Assembly: GCF_037975245.1 (NCBI RefSeq)
Contig: NC_092581.1
Coordinates: forward strand, 8,681,303-8,745,302
Length of the DNA: 64,000 bases
Source of the DNA: Apostichopus japonicus
Taxonomy: Eukaryota; Echinodermata; Holothuroidea; Aspidochirotida; Stichopodidae
Direction: 5' to 3'
This document shows, one piece after another, positions 1 through 10,100 of the stretch. Position numbers and translations under genes: made by a program. Each line of letters opens with the position of its first letter. Within the stretch, counting starts at the first letter, position 1. The notes below the pieces were generated by a model. That model was not told the DNA's origin, ran no database searches, and saw only the letters and a list, made by a program, of their open reading frames with translations.

Positions 1-123
1 AGATTGAGAAGGGTCGCTTAGCTTCCTTCAACCTGAAAAAAGAGCTTTAAAGATATTTCCTGCTTTTAGTTACATTTTATTTGTCGGGGTACTCAATTCC
101 CCCCCCCCCCCCGGCTACGTCCC
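1..123 (-). mobile_element. Possible end of a hAT-type element cut by the window edge
   Basis: A run of C from about 99 is followed by ggctacgtccctg, which read on the minus strand gives a CAGGGACGTAGCC-type tip and a G tract. Such tips are common at the ends of hAT-like non-autonomous elements. The other end lies outside the window, so neither the TSD nor the length can be checked. Confidence 0.3.
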
Positions 124-1619
124 TGGTCCTAAAATAGCCGCATAGAAACGGTTCTGGGTCCCAATGTGCATAATCTGTTCTTTTACAGATCTGAATCAGA
201 GTCATATTACTGATCAAAACATAGATTTCGTATAGCACGTACTTTTGGCGCTGTGACGTATCTCTTGATCAAAGAAACACGGTCGCATGAAAGTGCTCAG
301 AAGCATGCGAAACACGCAAGATGAACCTGCACACAGACGGTGTTTTAATAGTTCACGATTCCACTACTGCAATTTGGCCAAACGAAAGAAGTGCCTTAGA
401 AAACACAAGTTAACTTGGTGATTAAAAACAAGTTTTAAGAAAAGAAACTTTGGGGCTCGAAAGTTCACAAAAATATGATTCAAAAGATCCTTTCTTCAGT
501 AATTACGAACGAAATTGTATGTACTACTATAGTGATCAACTCACGTTACCTTATGATTACCTAGTTTCACGAAACTAGATACGCCCGATATGCCAGTGCC
601 CGGATATGTTTATGTTAGACAGAGCGGCAGAGCCGTTTGGATCTGGGCGGAGAGCCCCAGTAAAGAGTCTAAATAACTAGGGTACAAATGGCACTAAACT
701 TACACTGCCATGAACGCTTATATAATGTAAGCATAAAAGGGTGGCTTTTGCAGGTTAAAGTACTGTAACGGAAATGTATCCCTTTAAGTAATTTGTTAGT
801 GTAATATTATCGTTTTAGGATTGAGCGTTCCCTCAGTTCTACCCGTCGATGGCCCCTCTCTCAAAATATGTGTAGAGCTTTTGCGAGTTGCAGGTGGGGA
901 CAACCAATGAAAATCGTACCCCTGTTTGTTTGTAAACTTTGTTGAATCAGCACCCGAGTTTGGAGATGTTTCCCCTTGTTAGTGGTAGCGCAGATTGTTT
1001 GATTAGTTTTAGCTCACCACGCTCACGAGGCATTCCGAGATTGGCCCCTGACAGAGAAAGAACTGAGAGAACCGCCTATTTTCTGTAAGTTGCTACCACT
1101 TAACTGGTATATTTGTTCTATCACACGATCATGTGATTGGCATGACTTCTAGGTTTAATTGTTTGTCTAAGGAAAGATAAAATCGGGTATCTTTGGGGTG
1201 ACGGGGGATATTATTCGTACACCTAGGAAATTCTAAGAAAACTATCGTTGCGCCAAGTGCATTTAAGTAACAAGAAACGATGGTGTATTTTTAAGAGACA
1301 TCACATTTGTTGTCACACTTTCTATAGGGGTTCGATAATTGTAATTTCGACTTCACTAGGGGGATCACAAACGCTAGACCATGTGTTTCATGTGGGCGTT
1401 TGTCTTGTATATATCTTTTATGTTTTCTTAATCAAAGCAAGTAGTGAGAAAGAGTAGTGTCAACAAACGCTAATATTATCCTTCATCTGTACATACATTT
1501 ACCCACGTACTGGTTCGGTTGTGATTCGAAAAGAGATGTTTTATTTAGTAATCTAAACTGGTTAAGTCTCTAAGCCAGTCGTCGAGGGAGTTCCAACAAA
1601 ATCTTGTATGCCTCAATGA
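124..1619. other. Stretch without recognised gene
   Basis: No homology-like reading frame was seen on either strand. The 69-codon open frame at 1248-1457 has no recognisable motif and no convincing splice sites. Confidence 0.6.
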
Positions 1620-1623
1620 GTTA

Positions 1624-1815
1624 GCGTAACTGCGTAAGTGCGTAAGTGCGTAACTGCGTAAGTGCGTAACTGCGTAAGTGCGTAACTGCGTAAGTGTGTA
1701 ACTGCGTAAGTGCGTAGTTGCGTAACTGCGTAACTACCTAACTGCGTAAGTGCATAAGTGCGTTACTGCGTAACTGCGTAATTGCGTAACTTCCTAAGTG
1801 CGTAACTGTGTTACC
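1624..1815. repeat. Tandem repeat of about 8 bp, GCGTAAST type
   Basis: Units gcgtaact and gcgtaagt alternate more than twenty times with a few substitutions (gcgtagtt, acctaact, gcataagt). The central C/G position toggles between neighbouring units, so the array reads partly as a 16-bp dimer. Confidence 0.9.
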
Positions 1816-2400
1816 GCTTTAAGTGTACAGACAATTCCTGTACCATTTCTATTAACTGTTTATCAAAGTCTCTGTAAAGTCTGTCAATGCCGTAATCTGT
1901 GGTAAATTCATATGCCAGTGAATCAAAGATCGACTGAATACATCAATAAATAAGAGATCAACCAGTCATCAACCTCTTCTCCGATTTTTGTCTTGATATG
2001 TGTTAAAGATTTTTATTAGTTCAAGCAGCTGGACTTCGGGAGACACTGGTCAACGTTACACTACGATGTGTCGTAACATGGTTTTTATCTATGTCCTAAT
2101 GCAATAATCTATTTTCCGATGGCAACTGATATTGTTACAAGCAGACCTTAATTAAACCGTCTGAAGAAATCTCTTTGAAATGTAGAAGTGTAGTAAATAC
2201 AAAACAAATGATAATAATAAATACAAAACATAACAAAACGAGATACCTACAATAATAAAGCCCTAAATATAAGGAGCTGTCCCAGTATATAGCTTATTAT
2301 TTACTATAGACATTTTTACGCTGATCTATAGGAAGTTCAAGTCTTTAGGAAGATGACAGTGACTAAACACTTCCTTTCGGGAATTTTCATTGTGACATAT
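1816..2400. other. Stretch without recognised gene
   Basis: AT-rich single-copy-looking sequence with no supported coding region. It ends at the left tip of the transposon starting at 2401. Confidence 0.6.
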
Positions 2401-2567
2401 TAGATCCATCGGATTTTTTAGCTCCGAGGAACACTCGGAGGGCTAAACAAAACCTATATGGAAAGATTCGTAATTAAGTACTCAACAATAATATCCACGT
2501 TAAACAGAAAAAAAATGGAACGCAAGGAAGTTATAAAGCATTGTTTGCCGAACTAATTTATTTTCGT
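2401..2567 (+). repeat. Left TIR of the Academ-like element
   Basis: About 167 bp matching the reverse complement of 6589-6691 followed by 5174-5237, with only scattered mismatches. The TTAA inside it (in ccacgTTAAacag) marks the place where the right copy received the second transposon. Confidence 0.85.
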
Positions 2568-3684
2568 CGGAAGAACCAACCATTATCTGGAGGTACGGTA
2601 TATATGCTGCCTTTTTTTTTTCTTTAATCTGTAATCATATTTTTTATTAATTCAAATGCTATTTTACTTTATAATCGTAATTGAAGTGACATATAGTTTA
2701 TTCAGTTTTTAACGTTAACGTAGTGACTAGTACTAGGCCTACTTCCGTGTATTTCGGGCACCTCGTTTATCTATTTACAAGGTCCGTCTGAAACTTGTGT
2801 TTGCATTTGACACCAATCCGGAAATGACTTTTGCACTGTAGAGGTCTTTGTTCTGACATTAGCTATTTTTTTATCAGTTGCTTTGAAAAAAAACCTGACA
2901 TTTCTTACCATTGTTTTTTTTCACTGGCAAACAAGCCCACCGTGTGTCATGTGCGTGTTGACATCTTGCTTTTTCGTTTCAACTGCAGTCTCGGTAGACG
3001 GTTAATCGATTTACTGTTGAGGCTCGACTGTTGAGGCTCGACAACAACAAAACACACACTTGTGCAAAAAGGTGGCTGCCTAGAAGTGTAAGACCATTCT
3101 TTTTTCTGGTCACAATATTGGTGGTTTTAATTAATTCAGCAGCATATTCAATTGTACTTATATTTTAACTTTTTTGGGGGCCAGCCAATTAAGACCCACC
3201 GTACCTGTAGTGCTACTTATATGTACATGCAACTTTAAGTACTATCTACTCCGTTGCTTCAGCCCACTTGGCTTTTGTGAAGAAAAATCAAACCTACATT
3301 GCAATTTGTGTCATAGGCATACATGCATAGACAGTTGTGCTTAAAACATCAGCAAACAGACTGGTTGAAATGAAGCAACAGGGAAGTGTTGCATTGCAGC
3401 TGCTAGCTAAATGTGAAGGAGAGGAGACATTGCGGAGGTTCATGAAATACCCCTTACTCCCTGTAACTTTTTAAGAAAAAGTCGCCCAGGATAGAACCTG
3501 GGCACGAAAACAAAACTACCAAACGACTGATCCGCTCTCAGCCCCAGTCCCCTTGCATCGGGACTGTGACTGTGTGATCATCGTCGGGTGTGCATCACCA
3601 TTCCCCTCGAAAGGAAACAGATACTAAACATGATCTTATCCAAAAGGCCCTGTTCCACCTTCGCTTGGGACTCCGGATGGCTTT

Positions 3685-5019
3685 TTGGCGAAGACAAATA
3701 AGAGCAGTGGGATGAACTACATCACTAAAAATATATTCTCTGAAGTAGTGTTGAATGCACCTGATGAAGTGATGTATGTTGAGGATGGAAATGCTCTTTT
3801 CTACTGTATTAAAACACAGAAGACATTTGCAGACATCAGTCGAGCTTCGATTCCCATGGCCACATCGGGTAAGCGGGAAAAAGTTTTCTTCAGCACAGAC
3901 AGCTATGAGCCACAATCAATCAAGTGCCAGGAACGGTTGGATCGAGGTGCAGGGGAAAGACGTATCATCAAAGGGAGCAGCACCCGCTGTACTGAAAGCT
4001 GGTCGTCATTCTTGGAAAACGATAATAATTAAGTCCAGTTAATTGATCTCCTTCAGAAGTGTTGGACAGAATCAACTACAGCCAAGAATGTCATCCTTGT
4101 CAATGCAGGCAAAGCATTTCAGATGAAATCAGGTAGTTCGTCGGAGATCCTTGAATTGTATTCCACCCAAGAGGAAACGGACACACGGGTTGTCCTCTAC
4201 TGCTTGCATGCTGCAAGAACTGGGTACAAAACAGTGGTTGTCCATAGTCCAGACAGTGACGTATTTGTTATACTCATGCACTTTGCTGCTACCATTGGGA
4301 TAACGGTGTTGTTTGAAACGGGAAACGGCAACAAGAGGAGTCTCCTTAACATCACTGCTTTAGCGGCTGATCTATCACCAAAAAAGTGCAATGCCCTGCT
4401 GGGATTGCATGCTTTCACCAGGTGCGACAGCACAAGCTGCTTCAAAGGCAAAGGTAAACTCAACCCCATTAAGCTCATTGAATCTAACCCCAGATTTGAG
4501 GATACCTTTGTCGAGGTTGGTGAACAGTGGGAGGTTTCGGCTGATCTTAAGAAGGGCCTGGAGGAATTCACATGCCGGATGTACTCCAACAGAAAAAACG
4601 AGCCACAGACATAAATGAACTGCGCTGGAATCTGATCCAAAAGAAGTCAGAGGGGAAGGTGTCAGTAAAAAAAAAGAACATCGACCTAGCAAAGCTCCCA
4701 CCATTGATGCGGAGCTAGTTTGGAGCAGCACTGCAGACGGGCCAACTATCAAGTTTGCATCTGGAAGCGGGCTGCAGAGAATTGTCCAGCTGTTCCTCGT
4801 CCTTGGTGCAATCATGGATGGGCCCTTGAAGGTGACACAGTTGTGCCAAAGTGGTACGAAGGTGATCCCTTGCCACAGCAGCTGATCGATTCATTGCCAA
4901 GAGTCATAGATGACGAGTCCGGCGACGACATTGACAAAGAAGACGAGAGTGAGTGCGAAGATGTCGGAGGCAGTGACAGTGATAGCGACCAAGAACTATA
5001 TGATGTTATAAACTTGTGA
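3685..5019 (+). pseudogene. Transposon protein with XPG/FEN1-like nuclease signature, broken
   Basis: The main frame is open from 3685 with one stop at 4030-4032, then reads 4123-4614; frameshifts near 4612 and 4715 lead to the tail at 4720-5019. The conserved core, numbered from the Met at 4123, is EETDTR (17-22), SPDSDVFVIL (42-51), CNALLGLHAFTRCDST (89-104) and KGKGK (108-112). Order and spacing resemble FEN1/XPG PIN-like nucleases: acidic ExE, then DxD about 20 residues on, then GxD about 55 residues on, then a glycine-lysine turn that grips DNA. The usual G before CD is R here. The tail has the block RRANYQVCIWKRA and ends in an acidic D/E/S stretch. Proteins of this type are common in cnidarian and echinoderm genomes, usually annotated as uncharacterised. 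The mobile-element role is inferred from the surrounding TIRs. Confidence 0.7.
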
Positions 5020-5173
5020 GGCAGAGGTGTGTTGAAATTCTCTTCTGATTTGTCACCAGATAAGCCAACAAATTAAATTATTAAGGTTTAAATGGTTTAA
5101 TTGCATCCTGGGCGGTTCTTCCACAGAATAATTACTTTTTTTTTTCACTGGACGACGCGCGGCTTTGCGTCCA

Positions 5174-5237
5174 ACGAAAATAAATTAGTTCGGCAAACAA
5201 TGCTTTATAACTTCTTTGCGTTCCATTTTTTTCCTGT
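5174..5237 (-). repeat. Inner half of the right TIR of the Academ-like element
   Basis: Reverse complement of about 2504-2567 (motif aacgcaaGgaagttataaag in the left copy). It was separated from the outer half by the TTAA-flanked insertion. Confidence 0.85.
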
Positions 5238-5384
5238 TTAAAGGAGAAATGAACTCTGGGTTTTTTAAGTGTACATGCGGTAGGGGATATTTTTCTGATA
5301 CCATTTATGAAATTACTAAGCAAAATATAGTTTCCCTGAATTTTACGCGAATTTCCCAATTATTTTTTTTTAACCCATTGAACA

Positions 5385-5460
5385 ACGGCCATTTTGTTAA
5401 TTTGAGGATTGAGGGCTCTTCAAAAGTGACGTAGGCTAGCCACATCGTAACTTCAAAACA
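5385..5460 (+). promoter_or_regulatory. Possible promoter of the THAP gene fragment
   Basis: A ggccattttg (YY1-like) motif and a TGACGTAG (CRE-like) motif lie about 80-150 bp upstream of the THAP Met. A similar gccattttg on the opposite strand near 6445-6455 lies ahead of the antisense frame. This is a motif-level guess only. Confidence 0.25.
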
Positions 5461-5535
5461 ATGAAGCTTTGCATACGAGTTATATCTATTCACACTATGT
5501 TCGAGCATCTTGCTTCGCATATTTCACCGGTTAAA

Positions 5536-5751
5536 ATGCCCGAATGCCAAGCCTTTGGTTGTGTTAACCGACGAGGGGAAGAGGGAGCAGAAAAAGGTAA
5601 AAGATATTTCGTTATTCCAGATGAATTAAAATATCCGGAAAAGACAGAACTTTCACTGAGGTGTACAGTACCTGTTCGTCATGTTCTCAGCAGCCGTAGG
5701 AATAAGATTCTTCTTCTTGTACCTCAAGAAATTTACAAAACAGAGTTCTAA
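5536..5751 (+). pseudogene. THAP zinc-finger fragment
   Basis: The Met at 5536 starts MPECQAFGCVNRRG, with later GKRYFVIPDELKYPEKTEL. This is the first half of a THAP (C2CH) DNA-binding domain: start methionine, paired cysteines, then a basic-aromatic block and a Pro before the first helix. The expected CxxH and the AVPTIF-type end are absent; from about residue 43 the sequence changes character, where it overlaps the antisense ballast frame. THAP domains bind DNA and occur in Kolobok and P-element transposases. An in-frame Met lies upstream at 5461, but the THAP family always starts close to the first cysteine, so 5536 is preferred. Confidence 0.65.
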
Positions 5752-6198
5752 ATGAACTGGCTGCAAAAATATCGGGGAGAATTCAGGTCTGTTGGTCAGA
5801 CATTCTCCTGCGTTCAACAAAGCTTTTTCCGCGAACAATCCATAGCAGCATACCCTCCCCTTGTCGCTTTCCAATGGCAAACAGAGTGCACACAGACACC
5901 ATTCTTCGCAGTGGCTCGTGGAATCGGTATTCGTATCAGCAACGGAATTCGACCCAACATCACCAACAGTCGCGGACTGATTCTTTGCACAAACTCCTCC
6001 TCTCGATGTATCAGTTCTTACTCTGAATATTCTGGTTCGAAAAGATACGATTCCAATCCAAAGGCTTCCATATTTTTTTTTTTTTGAAGATATTTGCTCG
6101 ACAGTAAATTGGAGTGCAATGATGGACGTAAGTAACGCTATCGCTAGGACTGAGTACGGTATGCGTGTTGAAAGCAATCTAAACACGTTAAAAATCAA
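5653..6198 (-). pseudogene. P2X7 'ballast'-type cysteine domain, antisense inside the Kolobok-like element
   Basis: The minus-strand frame of 181 codons holds, at residues 96-153, SHCEEWCLCALCLPLES, GRVCCYG, GECLTNRPEF and FLQPVHLELCFVNF. The pattern CxxxCxCxxC ... CC ... C(L/I)...P.F ... C.NxWVLxxAY matches the zinc-coordinating C-terminal ballast domain of P2X7 receptors; here the usual Trp-Val-Leu is PVHLEL. The domain also occurs in many invertebrate proteins without a channel. No P2X channel part is present. The first 60 residues are not recognisable and may be intron. A GT at the end of MTNR suggests a lost downstream exon. The family match is by eye and the role in the element is unknown. 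Confidence 0.6.
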
Positions 6199-6588
6199 AT
6201 CCTTGAAAAGATCCCAAAATTTATATTTCTACTGATACTCGTTACAATAACAAATTTCACACACTTTTTAAGCATTTTTACAGATCAATAAAGACAAAAG
6301 ATATTTTTTGATCGATATTTTATTCATTACTATTGTTGAAAGTACAATTCTAATTATTTTAGGGATTGGCAACTATTTTGTCTTGAAATACGCGAAGCGG
6401 CTCGCTTTCGTCACGGTACATCCGGGAACTGGCTCAATTCAAACAAAATGGCGCTACACATGAACTACATTCAAATCGTTTTTTCACTTCAAAGAAGGGA
6501 TTTTTATGCTTTTCTTTTGCTTTTACTGGAAAGACCATCTGTCAAAACGTAAGAATGGATGCAAAAAAAACTAGGGTTTATTTCTCCT

Positions 6589-6691
6589 TTAACGTGGATA
6601 TTATTGTTGAGTAATAAATTACGAATCTTTCCATATAGGTTTTGTTTAGCCCTCCGGGTGTTCCACGGAGCTCAAAAATCCGATGGATCTA
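6589..6691 (-). repeat. Outer half of the right TIR of the Academ-like element
   Basis: Reverse complement of 2401 to about 2503: it carries the same segments ending ...ccgatggatcta. Its inner partner is 5174-5237. Confidence 0.85.
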
Positions 6692-6959
6692 TATGTATCA
6701 AGGCATGTGGTGATATTGTTTAGCCCCAAGTAAAAGGTTTGATAAGAAGGTTTGATAAGATGGATTAAGCTGAATTAAACATTTCAGTGGATCATCGTCT
6801 TCTGACCACACAATGGACTTTATGACTAGGTTTCTGCACTATTGATAAAGAAAGTATACAAACATGCAGTGAAATGTACCCAGCTTGTTGGTCATATAAA
6901 AGAGGAAAAACAAAGCTAAATGTTATAAAGGTATTTATCCCCCTATATAAGATCTCGAG

Positions 6960-7111
6960 TGTATATATATATATTTATATATATATATATATATATAGCC
7001 TATATATATATAGCCTATATATATATAGCCTATATATATATATATATAGCCTATATATATATATATAGCCTATATATATATATGTGTGTGTGTATGTGTG
7101 TGTGTGTGTAG
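6960..7111. repeat. TA microsatellite with GCC interruptions, then TG tract
   Basis: TA dinucleotides are broken at near-regular intervals by 'gcc' (tatagcctata, at least five times) and pass into tgtgtg. It is not coding, although one frame stays open. Confidence 0.95.
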
Positions 7112-10100
7112 GCTACAGCAAAAACAATATAACCTTCTGGAAAACACCTCACTCTCGAAAAAATAACTCCAACGGTCACGTGATGCCATCATAGATACAT
7201 TTACATAAAATAAAATAAAATTTGACTACAATAATTCCAATCGCTTGATTCAACGCCAAGATTAACGTCAAGGTATAAACTGGTTTGAACCAGATTACAC
7301 CGTCTCCAAACACATGTTTTCTTCAACGGTATAGTTTTAATGCCTCGCCTCCAAGAAATTGTGTTGTGGTCGTAAGGTTAATATGGCTACCCTTGACAAA
7401 CGGAAATTGTTACCATTGAACTAATGAGATGTTTGGTACGTGTTGTCATCTTAGTTGTAAATTTTCAGACAGAGTTCAGAGGGAAAACTTGTTTAATTGC
7501 GATTGCCAACGGGACTAGCTTTAAAGTAATGATTCATTCCATGTTAGGAGATAATATTCAATTAATGTATGAACATTGTATTCGAATAGACAGGAGCATT
7601 AACTGAGATGTATGGGTACAGGTGGACATTCAATAGATGTAATGCCCCATGTATGTCCTCTGTTGCCAATTTCTATTTAATTTTGATTGAAAATTCGCCC
7701 ACTGTGTGGGAAACCCCGGTCGAGCGAAGGTCTAATATATAAGGGAATGCGTACACGGGATGTAAGAAGGCTTATTCAAAATGGTGCTTTGGCAAATTTT
7801 GAACTGATTATATGTTGAGAATTCTCATTCTTTATAGTGCCGAGTGTTTCATCATTTTTCCTGTTGTTGGTTAAAAATATTCATTCTTGGTAGATAATTT
7901 AGATTGTCATAAAAACCACCGCAATGATTAACAAATATAGGGGAAATATCAACCAGGCTATTCTTCAATTCTTTCGACTGGGAACAAGTAAGGTTTTTAG
8001 GCGCCTAGGCGTAGGCCTAGTTCATACGCTGACCAGGATTGCAATATAGCTGTAACACCTTACGGTCAAACAGACTATACTTCTCTACGGAAATATTTTG
8101 GCCAAAATAACGGATATTTTCCTGTAATTTTTGGACAAAACAGTAATAATGAGGATCAGGACCCTTTCCCAAGTGGCTACCATACCCATCCGTAACGGTA
8201 CCCCTCCCCCTATGTGGCACCCGACCGGTACCCGGGCGGACCCCCCCCCCCTCTCCCCGCTTTGTACGCCACTGACTCTATACTAAATTCTAACCAACCA
8301 TTTGTGTACAGTGTATTTTAGTTTCTAAAGCACCCCTCTACTATTGCAGCATCCTTTGTGGTTTTGATGTTTTACTGCATATTTTTCTCGAGAAAGAATA
8401 TTTAATTTTTAATTGTTGCGCAAGTTCGTCTGCTTACCTCAGCTCACGTGTGTCACTTTTTTGTCATTGATTTACGTGTTTGTGTTACTGTGAACGGTTG
8501 TACAATTCATTCTCTTTTTACAATCCAAGCGTATTTCCAGATCATTGTTAGTTTCTCATATTTCTGTTAACCGTTTTCAACTACAATGCATTTTCTTCTT
8601 TTTATGTTTCCTTCTTCTGTGTTATGACTGTTTTGATGGTCATTTTGTTTACGATATGTTCGTTTGCTGCCTATATGTATGCCATGCTGTCAACTATCCA
8701 TTTTGAGATTGAATCTACACACTGAGATCCCCCTGTTAAAACTTGCTAGTGTCATCGCGTCACGCATAGTTTGCAAAGTTTACGAATCACTTTTAGTATT
8801 TACATTCAACCCTTGCTTAGTAAATCATAATGGTGACAGAACAATTATTTCATCCACAAACTTTGTCACAGTGGAATAGTTTTGCGAGTGTTTTTCTTTA
8901 AAATTGTTACCAATTTTTATATTTACACTTTTCATTTTGATTAATTGTGACGTCTATTGTATATTGTTTTACTTGAACTCCTGCTCATACGCGTTTCATG
9001 TGTAACACTCTGGGTGTGAAGTGACTTATTCCTATCATCTCAAACACGTCAAACTTGTACACGTATATGATTCTCACATTTTTAGTTTTAAGTTTCCTAT
9101 TTTCTTTCCTTAACGTCTGAAATTTTAGTTAATTTATTTTATTAATGTTTTTTATTTTAAAATTCTTATATTCGTCTACGTATAAGTTTGCTACAAACAA
9201 CTTTTTACAAATATTGGGGCTTTAAAATATTTGTTATGTTTGTTCTATTCTAGTCTCTGTACAGTATAGACGAGTAGAAACTAGTTTGGCGGTGACTCGA
9301 GATGTGGGGGGAAGGGGGTGGGTGTGGAGAGGGGGTGGCAGTACCGTGACCACAAGGGATCATGGGAAAGGCGTTTTCTGGCTAAGGATGATGGGAAATG
9401 TCTACATATATATGGATATAGGCCTATATCTACAAAATTATTGAAAGGTGGCGAATAAATAACCCTACACTAATATTTTACGATGATGGTGGTGTGAATA
9501 ATACCCAAAAAAAATCTCATCAATAAAAAAAATAATGTGTGGTGAAAAGCTAAGGATGTAGGCATGTCATGTTTGGGTTTTTTGTTTCTCAGTACATACT
9601 GAAGTTAATATAATTTATTAATAATAAACAAATGAAAATTACAGATAAGGTTTTCTCTTGATAAATTTAAATCACACATAATATCCATCCATTAACAAAG
9701 ACAAAAACCACTCACCCACTCCCATCCAAATAATCAAAAAGCTACAAACGGACGACCAGCCCGCAGGGAAACAAAACACCACTCCCCATGCAGCACACCA
9801 GCACCCGAAGAAGGCGCCCCAGATGAACGACAAAATCTCCTTCAATCTGAAGGCGAATGTCAAAGTTCACCGCCGCAAGGACTGGCTGCCAATTGGAACT
9901 CCTTCCCCTCAAAATTATACACATATATTCCTCCAATTACGTTTCTTCAAAATAACTTATTGCCGTATCCTATGCACTTGTTGACTGACGGAGCTTGTTT
10001 CCAGAAGTGCTGGAAACATGTGCAGACTACAGCTCCTATAATTTGCATAGCTAATGAATGTCTATCAGTCAAACGAAAAATAGAGATCTGCTCCTATAGA

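Larger units (their letters stand above)
5242..6588. mobile_element. Kolobok-like element with TTAA duplication, inserted in the right TIR of the outer element
   Basis: TTAA occurs at 5238-5241 and 6589-6592. Between them the sequence begins AGGAGAAATGAAC and ends with the reverse complement of AGGAGAAATAAAC. The intact left TIR of the host element shows the empty site (ccacgTTAAacag), which proves insertion. TTAA targets occur in piggyBac and Kolobok; a THAP zinc finger inside (5536 on) favours Kolobok. The element is 1347 bp, too short for a full transposase, and contains two opposed gene fragments that meet near 5655, so it looks like an internal-deletion derivative. Confidence 0.75.
2401..6691 (+). 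mobile_element. Academ-like DNA transposon with long TIRs, interrupted by a second transposon
   Basis: The left end (2401-2567) is repeated in inverted orientation at the right, where it is split into 5174-5237 and 6589-6691 by the insertion at 5242-6588. The tips read TAGATCCATCGGATTTTT on both ends, and TAT flanks both sides, suggesting a 3-bp target duplication. Without the insert the element is about 2.94 kb. It holds one decayed reading frame (3685-5019) with an XPG/FEN1-type nuclease signature. A 3-4 bp duplication and an XPG-like nuclease are reported features of the Academ superfamily. The TIRs and the nesting are directly visible; the Academ assignment is inferred from the nuclease and TSD and could be wrong. 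Confidence 0.75.

Noticed and set aside
3481-3551. Possible tRNA or SINE head on the minus strand (cccaggttctatcctggg resembles a T arm with B box)
   Set aside because: The T arm is good, but no acceptor stem, anticodon arm or convincing A box could be paired around it.
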